Assembly: GCA_029959085.1 (NCBI GenBank)
Contig: JARWIR010000016.1
Coordinates: 18,671,499 to 18,735,498, forward strand
Reading direction: 5' to 3'
DNA: 64,000 bases
From: Nemophila menziesii
Taxonomy: Eukaryota; Streptophyta; Magnoliopsida; Boraginales; Hydrophyllaceae
Below the pieces are notes generated by a model, which saw only the letters and a program-made list of their open reading frames with translations, was not told the origin of the DNA and made no database searches. Positions 24,383 through 36,951 of the stretch are shown here, in pieces. Every line of letters starts with the position of its first letter. Positions within the stretch are counted from its first letter, which is position 1. The position numbers were made by a program, and so were the translations under genes.

Positions 24383-25060
24383 CCTTTTTATTTCTGGAAA
24401 AACACTAGGATTTTGGTGGCAAGGTAATCAAGAGAACGAGTATTTAACAATTTAATTAGAAGAAGAATTGCATATTCTACGAGTTTCCTTATTGGTCAAG
24501 AAACATGTTAAAACACAATAACCCGACATTCTGGGTTCTGAGTCGCGCTCAGAGCTTTTCAACAGTCTATAAATCAACTATAAACTCTTCTCGGATCATC
24601 ATGGGCGTCAATTCAAAGATTTTCGCCTAATCGTAAAACCTTTCTTTCTTGAGCAGTAAGTCAACTCTTGATTTTTCGGGTTACTTTTTGGTCTATTTTC
24701 ACTTTCTTGGAGGTTTATCGTCACTTTTTCGAGTCCTTATGTAATCCATTAGTTGTTGGACCACCACGTGTCACGTGTTCTTATGAGTTTCACTTATAAA
24801 GCACAAAATACCTCAAAATTCTCCAAAACACTAGAATCATTAACATTAGCCTAAGAATCGAAATATATAAGGCGACAAAATCCCAAATTTAGACTAAAAA
24901 ATCCCAGAAAATAGATGTCTCAAACTATTAAATATAATACCAAAAGGCAAGACATCAATAGGATAATATAGAAATTAAAATGATTAGTAAACAAAATTAT
25001 TAAATTGTATTAATCAAGACAAATTTTGATTATTACCAAAATCTTATACGTATAGGTGTT
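24383..25060. other. Anonymous intergenic DNA
   Basis: No ORF, repeat or motif with support was found in this stretch. Confidence 0.4.
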
Positions 25061-25128
25061 TTGGGAGTATATATAGATTTAGATAAGGAGGTTGATATTG
25101 GTGTGGATGAGTCTCTTAGAATCCTGAC

Positions 25129-25392
25129 TCGCGTAGATTTCATGGATTTACGTTTACAAGCGAAGACAAAGCATATATGTTCAACAACGTGTACACCCTT
25201 GCGGTCCGTTTCAGTGTTAGGAAGGATCGGGAGGACAAGTCAACCCAAGGTGGTGGTTTAAATATTAATCGATCATTCCTGTGTTCTTGTGCCTCTGTTA
25301 GAGAAAATAAATACTTTGAAATGAAAGACATGGTTAGAGATCATAGGGCAGAGACAAAATGTAACTGTAGGGTCAGGCTTTGTTTATTGTGA
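25129..25392 (+). pseudogene. FAR1-type DNA-binding domain fragment
   Basis: In one open frame: FHGFTFTSEDKAYMFNNVYT, then LAVRFSVRKDREDK, INRSFLCSCASVRENKYFEM and HRAETKCNCRVRLCLL, then a stop. The order F-x-S-x-(E/D)-A-Y-x-F-(Y/N)-x-Y, F-S-(I/V)-R, R-x-(F/W)-x-C-S and T-(K/R)-C-x-C-x-(A/V)-R matches the FAR1/FHY3 zinc-chelating domain, with four Cys in place. The upstream part is out of frame, and no MULE transposase or SWIM domain follows. FAR1-family proteins are domesticated Mutator-like transposases. This piece could come from a host FRS gene or a MULE. Confidence 0.65.
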
Positions 25393-26997
25393 TAGCCGTG
25401 ATCATGATCGTACGGTGAAACCATTTTGTTTTCAAGTTTGAATGGAATTTGGAACTCCTAGTTTGTTATGTAATTTTACTAATGACCTACCATGTTTCCT
25501 AGTATAACCTAATGTTCTAATGAAATGAAAGTATGCTTTGTATTGAATTAACAAAATTGTTTTATAGTATGTGTTACTAAGTAATAAATATTGAATCACG
25601 CATGTATACATATAATTATATATAATATATATTTATATTTATAAATATGCATTAAAGATGTGCAGCAATGAGTCCCATCAATCTATCAAACATGTCATCT
25701 TTCTACAAAAAACGTTTTTGGTGTATCTTTTCAAACGTTTGGGGAAAGAGGAAGGAAAATAAATACAACACACCTAACACATTAAAACCTACCTACCCTA
25801 CACCTTCTCCTCGTTCTTCCTTCCTTATAGCATTCATCCATGACCAACCACACTTCAGATTGTGAGTACTCCTCTTTGTCAGATAGTGATGTTTGAAAGA
25901 AACAACTCTTTAAAATGAGAAGAAAGCCTATTCCACCACAGAAGAGACGTCGTGTGGTTGAAGCTAGCCTCCTCAAATGGCGTGTTGCTGTTTTTGTTGG
26001 CATAGGACTACAAAAAAAATTTATAATGAAAAAAATTTAGTCGTTACACTTTCTTTTGAAATATACATACATTATCATTTTAATTATGACCCTATTTTAG
26101 AAAAAATAATGAACAATCTCTCTGTCTTATTAATATTATGATTAATATTTAATTGTAATTGATAATAAATTAGAATAAATTATAGTATTATATAATAATA
26201 TTATATCTTCTCCTTACTTACTTTTATTTTATGTTCTTGAATGCATAAATACATGCAACCAATACCTTTGCACCACAAGCCATTACACACGCCTTATAAA
26301 AGAACACCACCTCCATTCTCTTCCATTTTACATTCTCCATTATCCATTCTCATCAACCCAACCAAACTAAACACGAAGCCTAACACAAGGGAAATATGTG
26401 AGAAAAAACCAAGAAAATGAGAGAAAAATGTTACCTAAATGTGGAACGATTAAAGACGAGACTTACGAGAAAGTACAATATCCCGGAATGTCCAACTCCG
26501 TTTACGTGAAAGAAACGTACAACCTTCAACCAGCGCTACATGACCACCTTCACCTTATCCACAAGTTCAAATAAGTTTTTAGGCAACAATGCACACACAA
26601 AATCCGACTCTAAATAAGAAGAGTCGTATCCACAAAGGCCAATTACCCAACTTTTGGCTTTTTTAGCATCAATCGTTGCGGCTTCCATCGGTCACCTTGA
26701 TAGAAAAATTATGACAACGACAGTAAAAAAATGTTTACCAAACCACTGATAAGGAGGTCTACTGACATAGATAGTTAGGTCTCTTCATTATAATTAGAGA
26801 GTATCAATCGTATCAATTGTATCAAGTTGCAAGTGGCAAACATCAATACTAGAATAGACAACAAATAGATTAGAGAGTTCATGTTGTGTATTTATGTGTG
26901 TTATTTTTTCTCAGTGGAAAACAGTGCATGTTTCATTTTAATTTATATGTGTTTTTACTGTATTAATTTTTGTCAATTATTAAGATTAAGTTTAATC
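25393..26997. other. Anonymous intergenic DNA
   Basis: 25860-26010 contains a short basic frame on plus (MRRKPIPPQKRRRVVEASLL) following a Ser-rich stretch, unassigned. 26280-26400 looks promoter- or leader-like (ttataaaagaacacc, then CT/CA-rich sequence), but no convincing gene follows. Confidence 0.35.
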
Positions 26998-27011
26998 AAT
27001 ATTATTAATGG

Positions 27012-27129
27012 GTAACCAGATGGGATTAGCTCACTGGCCAGGACCTTGGTCTACCAATCTAGTGGTGCAGGTTCGAACCGAGTCAATGACTCCGAGTCCT
27101 AAGTGGCTCTCCTATGTAACCAAAAAAAA
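27012..27129 (+). mobile_element. tRNA-derived SINE, 118 bp
   Basis: The head gtaaccagatgggattagct holds an A box (ttagctcactggcc). A B box, ggttcgaaccgagtc, follows about 45 bp later. The element ends in an A run and is flanked by the 14-bp direct repeat aatattattaatgg (26998-27011 and 27130-27143). The structure is complete, so this is probably a fairly recent insertion. Confidence 0.9.
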
Positions 27130-27156
27130 AATATTATTAATGGTCAATAAACATGT

Positions 27157-27162
<6 letters not shown>

Positions 27163-27241
<79 letters not shown>
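27163..27241. repeat. (AT)n microsatellite
   Basis: About 39 uninterrupted dinucleotides. Confidence 0.97.
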
Positions 27242-27243
<2 letters not shown>

Positions 27244-27769
27244 GGTTTCATTGGAGGATTAGTTCATCAATACTATTAAGTTATTTGGATAGGACAAGTA
27301 CAAACACATAAAATCAAATTATACACTTGAAATCTAAGTCCAAAGGCATAATTACTTAAAATATGTATACCCAGGCTACCCATTGCCGCTTATACAAACT
27401 AGTGATGTTTAAAAGTTGGAACAAAGAGGATCGATTCTACACTAAAACTGAACTAGTTATGTCATCCCAATCAACTAGGTAATGACACCATAGTCAGCCA
27501 CGAACTTTTCCTTACCCCCATTCAAAACTAGTTTTCGTCACATTGTTTGAATAAACAAATACCCGATCCACTACGTAGTTTAAGATAATATAACACCTAA
27601 TAAATCTTCATAAAGCCCATCTAACTCTAAGTTTAAATACAAACAAATAAAGTCAAAAGGCAAGTATAAGTCCAACATATAAAGTCCAAGTCCAAGTCCA
27701 AATACATTCATCCATCACGCTTCATCCTATTAAACCAATTGCTCAACAACAATCATTCATCCAGTTGCG
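27244..27769. other. Anonymous intergenic DNA
   Basis: Nothing recognisable. It lies downstream, in gene sense, of the Ulp1-like remnant and may include its former 3' part. Confidence 0.4.
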
Positions 27770-28393
27770 TAACTGGTTGCATTCTGAACGAAAGAAGTAC
27801 TGATCCAGCTCAAAATGCTTATCAGATGATTGTGAGTTCCTCTATGCTATACGACGACCCGCATATCTCATCATGGTGCATACATGTATAACGCATTCAT
27901 TCGTATCACCTTGGCGTGGAACCCAATTAGCCTAGCAGATATGACAATCTAGGATTCTTGGAAGTCGGAAACGGTTATGCAGAATATCTAACCAATTCTG
28001 CAAATTCAAAACCTATGTGATAAAAGAAATGCAAATCATTAAAACAAGTACACCAAAAAAAGTAACTCAGAAACCCAAATACTTACCACTTCCCAAATTG
28101 CCTCAAGTACCCCCTTTCCTTGCCCCTTTGAGGGAAGAATGGTGTCGCAAATGAGGATCTTCATCCTTTTTAGGTTAAAAATGTGTATCAACCAGTAAGT
28201 TCCACCTGAATTAACCGGTACATATATCTAACATACAAAAACGCCTTTAAGATAAAAAACACAAAATATACAACTTACATCCATTTTCGTTACATGCCTC
28301 TTGAACATCGGTAATATCACCCGTGAACCGGTGGGGTTCATAATATAGACCGTTTATTTCAGTGGGTGTTTTCCTATCACCCAACAAGCGTGA
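27770..28393 (-). pseudogene. Ulp1-like (C48) cysteine protease remnant
   Basis: Three exon-like blocks on the minus strand keep splice signals. Exon A is 28279-28393 (acceptor TTTGCAG, donor GTAAGT) and ends DVQEACNENG. Exon B is about 28087-28222, with VPVNSGGTYWLIHIF then KILICDT, donor GTAAGT. Exon C starts at 27997 after TTTGCAG and holds WVPRQGDTNECVIHVC. This is the C48 order: aromatic/His block, Asp block, then Q-x-(N/D)-x-x-(D/E)-C. The catalytic His is replaced by Tyr in GGTYW. Two in-frame stops interrupt exon C. Such Ulp1 domains are common passengers of plant MULE and CACTA elements. Confidence 0.7.
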
Positions 28394-28399
28394 CTGCAA

Positions 28400-29678
28400 A
28401 AAACAAGTTCAAATATATGTATTTTAACCCACTTTCAACAAAAAAACGTTAAGGAAAAAATATTTACATAAAAAATATGGCCATAAACCACCGCACACAA
28501 CGAGCATTTCTATTTCGTTCATTGATGTAGAGCTGCTTAACGCATAAATTTATCTCCTAACATGAAAAAAACAAGGTAAATACAAAAGACTAAATGCACA
28601 CCACGAGATAGATAACAAATACATTAATCGAGCAAGCATGAGTACTCACGTTTGCTAGAAAAAAAATTAATTATTGAATAAAGTGAAAAAAAATACAAGA
28701 AGTAATTACCTTGGGGGCGATTGACTATTCATCAAAAATTCGGCCGACAAGTTATCATCCCCCATCATCCTTCTCCCATATGGAGATCAATCATTTCCAT
28801 TTCCACTTTTTAAACCACATGGAGAAGGAAGATGAGCCTCCATTTAACACGGTACTTCAATGGGTTTGGGGAGACAAGAAAATGACTGTTAACCTAACTA
28901 GATAGTCATTAGGGTTTGAGATTAACCACCGATCATTGGCAGGACCCCCTTACCCAAGTCCAATGGTAATTGTTAGGTCGCCACCTAAGTCCATCCGGAA
29001 GGAGGTTAGGATAAATATAGAATCCTTGCTATTGCATATCACACAATTATCCCTTACATAAATAGGTTAACACAAGGCTAGTAGGGATTACTTGCGAGAT
29101 CTCAAACTATACTCTCATACTAATTTCTTTCTCTTTATTTATTTTCCTGTCTTTATTTTATTAACTGTTAAAGTCTTAAAAACCCAACAAATATTTCAAA
29201 GTCTTTTCTTTCCTGCGTATTATTCTTCTAACTTTCTTATTTGCACTTTATATTTGCATACGTTCTCTTAAAGTTTCGTAGTCTCTGAGGATGAATTTTA
29301 CTTATCATTAAAACTTGCGTAGGATATGTAATACTTGCAGTGAGTAACGTGTTTTGGTTAGGGTGATAGTTGCATCTTCATTTATCATTATTTTATCACA
29401 CCCTACCAGACACCATTATCTTATTTATATCTAATTTTATTACATAATCCTATTAAATCTAGCTCACTTGATACATTAATTTTGTTAAATAACTCCCGAC
29501 CAACGACCCACCAATACTAAAAATTGTCAAATAAAAAATAATCTAAAACCGTAAACCCAAATTCTCTAATTCAAAAAAACCCTAAACCCAAAATTATGTA
29601 AGATTGGTGGACCCATGAAACATGGTTACTCTACCCAAATATGAGCAAAACTACAACGATGGTGATTGAATTATAGGG
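28400..29678. other. Anonymous intergenic DNA
   Basis: 28450-28560 may include an earlier exon of the protease remnant (minus-strand phrase CAVVYGHIFY), unproven. The rest holds no supported gene. Confidence 0.35.
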
Positions 29679-30600
29679 TTACCTTGTTTGAGTGGAGATC
29701 GTCTTCGATATTGGGTGAGACATTCTACATCCTGAATCTTCAAGAAGGAGAATGAAAACATCAGAACATCCTGATAAGTAAGCTGAGGGATCAGGTTCTA
29801 GTTGGATGATCTCACCCGGACTCAGATCCTTAAGCACTGGAATATCGTCTTTGTTAACCATATTTTCTTGATGGGGATTATGGGATTGAATGTGTTGAAT
29901 ACACATCAGGTACATATGAAGCAGGTTCGATAAGCAGATACATCTCCTCATCAAACTCATCTGATTCCCGATGTTGTCGGATGATTCTCTCGCGAGTTGG
30001 AAATCTCGTCAACAACTTCTGAGCCCTTGCATGAGGTTTAGCCGAGGGTTTGTCAACTTCCTCGTCCACCTTCCATGCATGGGTTTCCAAGGCCTCGCCT
30101 TAAAAATCTTGCCCTTCAACTTCCTAACGTCGACCAAAGACCCACAACCAAACTTTAGGCGTTGATCCTCTCGGCTCTTAGCCAAAGGCCGTAGACGAAT
30201 CCTTTGAATAGTTCAGAGAAGCCCGATGGGAATGGAAAAAGTCTCAAAATAATATTATATACATGAAAGCAAGTGGAGAGAAGTAAATAAGAGACCTGAA
30301 TGGATCAAAATGACATAAAGGTTGAAATTAATATAGTGAGCTCCCGGCCTAGTTCAACATGAAAGAGGCTTGATCACCACTTAAAGGTTGATACATATCA
30401 GCCAAAGATTGGCAAGATGATCCCAAAAGAGTCTCTTCCGGAAAGGACAAAAACACATATGGATAAGGTGATGATCTTCTTCTCTTAGGAAAAGGAGGTG
30501 AAGGTTCCTCAACTTCAGTAGGAGATCTGTGAAATCGGCCTTGAGAGGCGGAAGATGTGATAAGAAAACTATCAGCTATGACGAAGAAAGTGACAATCAA
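29679..30600 (-). pseudogene. Decayed gag-like reading frames
   Basis: Starting near 30600 on the minus strand: IVTFFVIADSFLITSSASQ, a proline/arginine stretch (PPFPKRRRSSPYPY), then FPEETLLGSSCQSLADMYQP. After a gap come QHRESDEFDEEMYLLIEPAS and, one frame over, NKDDIPVLKDLSPGEIIQLE. The pieces connect through frameshifts around 29940. The degenerate 36-bp repeat just upstream (30655-30830) links it to the 1.9-3.7 kb remnant. A gypsy-type gag origin is inference; no zinc knuckle is visible. Confidence 0.4.
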
Positions 30601-30654
30601 AGCAACTAAGGAAAAGTGAGAGAGTTAAGTAGTGGGGAAAGACTCCTCGTATTC

Positions 30655-30830
30655 CAAGTAACGGTATGTCCGACATAGTCTCAACGATAGAAGAGTTTGA
30701 TGTAGTCTTGGTAATCAAATATTACTAGTAATCCAACGTAACCTCGACGTTAAGAGATTATTCGTAAAACTAGCATAACCTTGACGAATTAGATATTTGT
30801 AAGGCCAACATAGCCTCGGCAAAAGTATTC
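30655..30830 (-). repeat. Degenerate 36-bp tandem repeat, four to five copies
   Basis: On the minus strand the units read gaggctatgttggccttac, aaggttatgctagttttac, gaggttacgttggattact and so on. Each aligns with the 1956-2312 unit gagactatgtcggtcttac. Confidence 0.8.
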
Positions 30831-31180
30831 AAAAGTATTTATGTAGGCCATATCACTGTTTTCATGAGATATTTCATAAACTTTAAGAACAATTAGGGCA
30901 AAGTAAAGTTCCTAATTTATGATGTTGTGGCAAAATAAATATATAGTTTATTTGACTATTCAACATGCAATGAAGATAGTCAACCATCTCTTCTGCAACA
31001 AAAAAAATCAATGATCCTGAATTGATTCCTATGTGCATGTTCCACCCACTTTGATTTCTTTGTCTTCCATAACTGAACTTTTTTCCTTGGTGTTTTTCTC
31101 CTTAATTTTGGTTTTGCTCCTGCTTTTGTTTACACTTTTACACCTGGGCCTCACGGAGGAGATTCCTCCCCTGTTTCATC

Positions 31181-32546
31181 ATGAGTTGGCTCCGTGATTG
31201 GAGACTCTCATGGTGCCTCTTGTCCCTCTTACTTCCATCTTTTGGTGATTTGCTTTCCAGCAATCAACCCATCCGGTACACATTCTATGACCTCATCATT
31301 CGATTTTACAGCTGCTATTATTTGGAAGTGTCCTACCCCATAACTACTAGCACAATTATCTTTAACTGCTCCCTTCAGCGAGAGAACATATACGACTCTA
31401 AACGGAAAATTCCTAAGGTGATAAAAAAAGTCTCTAATGGTTATAAATTGTTCTTCAGAGCTTCCTGCCCTGAGCTCACCATCGCCATCTTCTATTACAT
31501 GGTTCTTGATTATCGACGCATGATTCTCATAACATCTGGTCTCATCTTATTTATTAAGTTTGGAAGCATCTACCTTATATTGATTTTGGATACAATAAAT
31601 TCCTAGTTGTTATTCGATCTCAAGTTATACTATTTAATCGCTGCTGCTCTCCAGTTATATCGGGCTGGATCTGGAAAGCTTACAGCCCAATATTTACATG
31701 CACTTTGATGGATTCAACTACAAAGATAAGTCTTATTATCTTGCTTTGTTTTGGTACGTTTACATTATCTTTTTTATTATATCAGTTGGATCTGTTCTTA
31801 TGTATATCAGTCTATTATATTTGGGCCTTGATAATACTTTTCTACTTAATGGACCTGAATATCTTTTTATTATATATCTTCTCATTAATGGGCTACTAGC
31901 GCTTCTAATTACTTACTTTATTCGGCTCGATTTAGAGTATTACCCTAAACATAATCCAATCGTATACAAAGCCGAAGATCAATTAAATCTCTGCGTATTA
32001 TTCTCGGGGAGCTATAATGTTATTCCTTCGATACACATCAGTCAACATCCTAGAGAAGACGAGGAATTCAATCAGAGAGTCTACTCTACACCTCGAATGA
32101 GGGTTCATAAAAATTTCGAGAAATTTACCTGGCCTGCGAATACGAAGAGGAAAGAAGCTCCATCAGGCGAAATAGCGAGCTTCGCTAAAAAGAAGAAAGT
32201 GGGTTTGAATGATGTTTGTAAACTGGGAAAATGAATTTTAGAGGCAAAAAATTTCTTAGAAGAATTATATCTTAGCTATGGAGAATTGAAGGAGCAATTC
32301 ATGGAATATGAACATTTCAAGGTTTGTGGGCCGAATGAAGTTGTTAATAGTGATATGGAGATGAGAAGGTACTATTTCTGTAGCGCACCGGAGTGTGATG
32401 GGCATTTAAGAGGTGACGATGGTTCGGAGTCGGATTCAGAGGGGGACGCTAGTAACCAGGGCTTTCCTGTGGATGAAAACGTGAACCCATTTCTACTCAA
32501 GGGTAGCGGCCAGCCCTTGACTGAAGCGGCCAGATTTAATGGATAA
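31181..32546 (+). other. LINE 5' part (ORF1 position), unusual content
   Basis: The longest frame (31698-32234, 178 codons) begins with hydrophobic segments (YLALFWYVYIIFFIISVGSV and LFIIYLLINGLLALLITYFI). It ends with a basic tail (NTKRKEAPSGEIASFAKKKK). A further acidic frame (32286-32546) carries an ECDGHLRGDDGSESDSEGD stretch. Plant L1 ORF1 proteins usually have a DUF4283-like region and a CCHC zinc knuckle. I see neither. The region may be a diverged, broken ORF1 or captured sequence. Confidence 0.35.
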
Positions 32547-35500
32547 GATGATGATATGGAATTGTCAAGGAGTTAGGGCGACCTCGACAAAGAAAATGAT
32601 TCGCGCCCTTATTTCGAAGTTTAATTTATCTTTAGTATGTCTTTTGGAGTCTAGAGTTATGGCTAGTAATATTCGGTCTTGTCATTTTCTTAAGCGTTTT
32701 GATAATAAGTTTATAATCAATCCCAGGGGAAGAGCTAATAGGTCTGGGGGGGATTATAATTGCATGGAGAAGTAATATTAATATTAGTATTTCCTATTCG
32801 TGTTCGTGTTATGCAATCTGCCTTGTCTCTGAACCCAAGGTAACTCCATGGTATCTTGTGGTTGTTCATGCACCCAATGATCAAATTGAGAGAGAGATGA
32901 TTTTCGACAATATATCAAAATGGAAAGCAAATACTAATGAACCCATCCTCATAACGGGTGACTTCAATGAAATTTCGAAAGCGACTGACAAACAAGGTAA
33001 AATTGCACCTAGCTTGGAAAGGATGTTGAAATTTAACAAGTTCATTAACGATAATAACCTTATTGACATCCCGTATAAAGGATGTCATTTCACATGGACC
33101 AATAAAAGAAAGGGGGAAGATTATGTTAAAGAAAGACTTGATAGAGCTTTGTCATCCGAAACTTGGTGTATGGATTTCCCAGACTCGTTTATTAAAGTTC
33201 CTCCGGCTATCGGGTCGGATCATTCGCCTATTATTATACAAAGAGACACTAGCTTTACGGGAAATAAAAAATATTTTATGTTTGAGTCGCGATGGATGGA
33301 AAATGTGCAATGCCGAGATGTGGTCGATAGGGCTTGGAACAATCTTAATGAAGTATCATGCATTAAAGATATTACAAATAAAAAAGAGAATATGTGTAAC
33401 GCCCTAAAACATTGGAGTAAATCGACGTTCTGTAATAGTAAAAAAATGCTCGATAAGTATCAGACTCTATTAGAAAAGCTACAAAACGCGGAAGCCACCG
33501 AGGAAAATATTAAACTTGAAAGTGATATCAAGCAAGAAATAAATTCCTTATGGGCTCAAGAGGAAGCTTTTTGGGCGGATAGGGCGCGTGATATTCACAT
33601 AAAAAAGGGTGACAAAAATACTAAGTATTTTTTCGCAAAAACACAAATGAGGAGAAGTCTAAACCGCATAGTGACACTAAAAAATGACGATGGGGTTTGG
33701 TGTGATAACGTCAAGGAGGTCAAAAAAATCATCCAGGAATATTTCATGAATTTGTTTAGCGAAAATCCGACATACAACCTAGAAAAAGTAGCTTCTTTTA
33801 CTCCCACAAAAATTGATGAAGATACAAATAATTTTCTGACGAAGGTACCTGATATGGAAGAAGTTAGGAATGCCGTCTTTTCTATGTCCGGAAACAAAGC
33901 GCCAGGACCGGATGGCCTTCCGGGTAATTTCTATCAAGAATTCTGGGACATAATCAAAGACGATATTTTTAAAATCGTCCACGATTTCTTCGCTTTTAAC
34001 ACCCCTCTGGATGACATTAATGATACTTTAATCTCCCTCATTCCGAAAGGTGATATTCAAGAATCCGTCAAAGACTTTCGCCCGATCTCGTGTATTAATT
34101 TTTGTTATAAGATAATTGCAAAAGTTCTGGCTCTTAGACTTCAGCTGATTATGGAACAGCTCATCTCCCCTACTCAGCCGGCTTTTATTAAAGGCAGAAG
34201 TATTCAAGATAATATTATTATCGCTCAGGAAATTGGCTTTTTTCTTAAGACGAAAAGAAAATCCAACAAGCATTATGGAGTAGCAAAAATAGACATGGCC
34301 AAGGCATACGATCAAGTGAATTGGAAATTCTTGATGGAAATTCTTAAAAGTCTTGGATTCGGGAACAGGTTCAGGGATCTCATTTTCAATTGTATTTCTA
34401 CTGTTTCATATCAAATCAAAGTAAACGGAGAAAGGATGAACAAATTTAAGCCAACCCAAGGAATAAGACAGGGCGATCCTCTTTCGCCCCTACTTTTCTC
34501 TATGCTTACGGAAGGTTTGATAGGTCTTATTAATTTGGAGTGCAGAGAAGGTAACATTAAAGGCATCTCGATGGCCAGAGCGGCTCCTAGACTTACCCAT
34601 CTGCTTTTTGCCGATGATTCATTATTTTTCCTTGAAATCAGCGATAGAGAAATTGAATCTTTCAAGAACGTCTTATCCAAATATTGCGAGGCCTCGGGTC
34701 AAAGGATTAACTTTAATAAATCAACCATCATGTTCAGCAATGGATTCGATGAGACTAAAGCTAGAAGTGTAGCTCAAAATTTGAATATTGAATTTACCAA
34801 ATCTTTGGGGAAATATCTTGAGATCCCATTTTCCTTAAAGAGATCTAAAATACAAAATCTACAGTATGTTACGGATAAATTCATGAACAAGTCGGCAAGC
34901 TGGGTTTCAAAACAACTTTCCGATGGCGGGAAAGAGATTTTGATCAAATCGGTATTACAATCTATTCCTAACTATGCCATGTCTATCTTCGAATTCCCGA
35001 CGACACTATGCAAAAGACTTAGCAGCCTGATAGCTAAATTCTGGTGGAATTCATGTGATAAAAAAAGAATACATTGGGTGAAATGGAAAAAAATGGCAAA
35101 AGGGAAAAAAATGGGTGGTGTTGGCTTTCGGGATTTATAGAAAATGAACTTAGCGCTATTAGCAAAACAAGCATGGCGAATCTTACATAATCCTGAGCTC
35201 TTAGTGGCCAAAGTTATTAAAGTAATATATTACCCCAATTCTAATATTTGGGATGCGAAATTGAAAAATAAAAGATCATGGAGTTGGGGAAGCATATTTA
35301 AGGGCCTTACTTTTTTAAAAGAAGAGTGCATTTGGCAAATAGGTAACGGTCTTAGTATTAACATTTGGAATGACTGTTGGATAAGCAAGGGCTACAAGTT
35401 GACTAAGCCGGACAATTGTTCTCTAAATAAAGTTGCTGAATGTTTCAACAATAACCTCACGAATTTGAATTTTGATATTCTGAGGAACTTTTGCTCTCCT

Positions 35501-36669
35501 AAAGATATTGTCGAAATCAGGAAGATCCCTATTATGCAACTCGAGAAGGAAGATAAAGTCATATGGCCTTTCACAAAAGATGGCGAATTTACTACCAAAT
35601 CGGGATACCATAGACTTGTGCAAAAAGAAGTTGATAAAGAGGGAGAATCTTCGGCTGATGGGGAACGAAATAATAACACCGAACTTTGGGACATCGCGTG
35701 GAATTCTAATATACCGCTTAAAATAAAAAACTTCATTTGGAAAATTTTCAACAATGCCATTCCAACAAAGACTAATCTCAAAAAGAAGAAATGTATGGAT
35801 AATAGCGTATGCGAGTGGTGCGAAATAGAGGACGAAAACATAATGCATCTTTTTGTTAAATGCCCCCTAAGTAGAGCGGTTTGGGCTAATTCTCAACTTC
35901 AATGTAAAATTGACACCTCTTTCCAAGGGAGCATTAGCGATTGGATCAGCTTGATTGTGAATAATTATTCCAAAAACGGATGGGATAAAAGAATTGTATC
36001 GGCTACAGTATGCATCACAATTTGGAATATTTGGAAAGCGAAAATGGGAGGTCTATTTGAAAAGAAAGCCTGGAATATCACTTAAATAAATGAGAAAACA
36101 AAGGAACTCCTAAAGAGGATTTTTTCAGACATCAATAGTATCGGCAACAAAAAGAACATAAATAATTCAGATGACGAAGACTTTATGAATCCTTTTTTAG
36201 GTGATGATGCGGATATATTATGGATGTGCGATGCATCTTTCAATCATAGCTGGGAGCCGGCAGGTATTGCAGCGCTTGGAGCAAATAAAGAGGGAAGTGT
36301 AGAACACAAGATTATCAAGAGAGCTAGAGTCAACAAAGCCATAGAAGGAGAAAGCTGGGAGGTGTTGGTAGCCATGAGGGCTGCAGCTGAACACCATCTA
36401 CAGAATAGTTCATTCTATTCTGACAACCTTGAGTTAGTACAAGGTATCACCAAGAGAAAAGCGTTAGTTGGCAGATACGGCCAATGATCAACACAATTCT
36501 CGGTTGGATGGAAAAATTTCCAAATTGGAAGGTTTTCCATATTAAAAGGATTTTGAATCAGATTGCTGACTTAGCGGCTAAGGCAACTAGGAGGGGAGTC
36601 GACATTTCGAGCATACCGCATTGTTCTATTTTAGATTTTTTTAACATCCTATCTAGACTTAAATTGTAA
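32539..36669 (+). pseudogene. LINE ORF2: endonuclease, reverse transcriptase, RNase H
   Basis: The ATG overlaps the preceding frame. The endonuclease starts MIWNCQGVRA. The G run near 32746 shifts the frame (RSGG continues as IIIAWRSN in +1). From 32858 a 760-codon frame holds ITGDFNEI and SDHSPIII (endonuclease), then RT blocks PGPDGLPGNFYQEFW, FRPISCINFCYKIIAK, AKIDMAKAYDQVNW, GIRQGDPLSPLLFS and LLFADDSLFF (intact catalytic FADD). A TAG at 35138-35140 stops it before NLALLAKQAWR. A TAA at 36083 follows. RNase H has CDASF, EGESWEV and YSDNLEL, then a frameshift near 36480 before KRILNQIADLAAKATR. In total: two frameshifts and two stops. Confidence 0.9.
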
Positions 36670-36951
36670 TTTTATTTCTATATTTTGACAAAAAAAAGAC
36701 TATTCAATTTTTTTTAAATCTATAATATGTTACACGAAATTTATGAATTGACATAAAATTATCATTTTTAAATACGTTTGGTTTATAGATATATTTTTGA
36801 AACATTTGATCTAAAAATATGTTCAACCCATTATTAATGGTCTAAAAATAGATTTTCTAAATAAAATAACCTTCATACCATAAAATGTGTTTAAGGATTT
36901 GTAGAACAATTTCTAAGAGTTCAAAAGTTTAGAAAGATTTTTTAATCAGCG

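Larger units (their letters stand above)
30964..36697 (+). mobile_element. Full-length L1-type LINE, 5.73 kb, inactive
   Basis: The element is bounded by a perfect 10-bp direct repeat gactattcaa (30954-30963 and 36698-36707) and ends in an A run. The empty site is preserved in block 1. It holds a 5' part of about 1.5 kb without recognisable Gag motifs, then a broken ORF2 with endonuclease, reverse transcriptase and RNase H. LINEs move by target-primed reverse transcription, which explains the A tail and variable-length duplication. At least two frameshifts and two in-frame stops make it dead. Confidence 0.92.

Noticed and set aside
27012..27129. tRNA gene
   Set aside because: A and B boxes are present, but there is no cloverleaf. 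The A tail and direct repeats show a SINE.
33063..35848. Several 70-150-codon frames overlapping the LINE ORF2
   Set aside because: Shadow frames of the reverse transcriptase and RNase H coding strand, with no motifs of their own.
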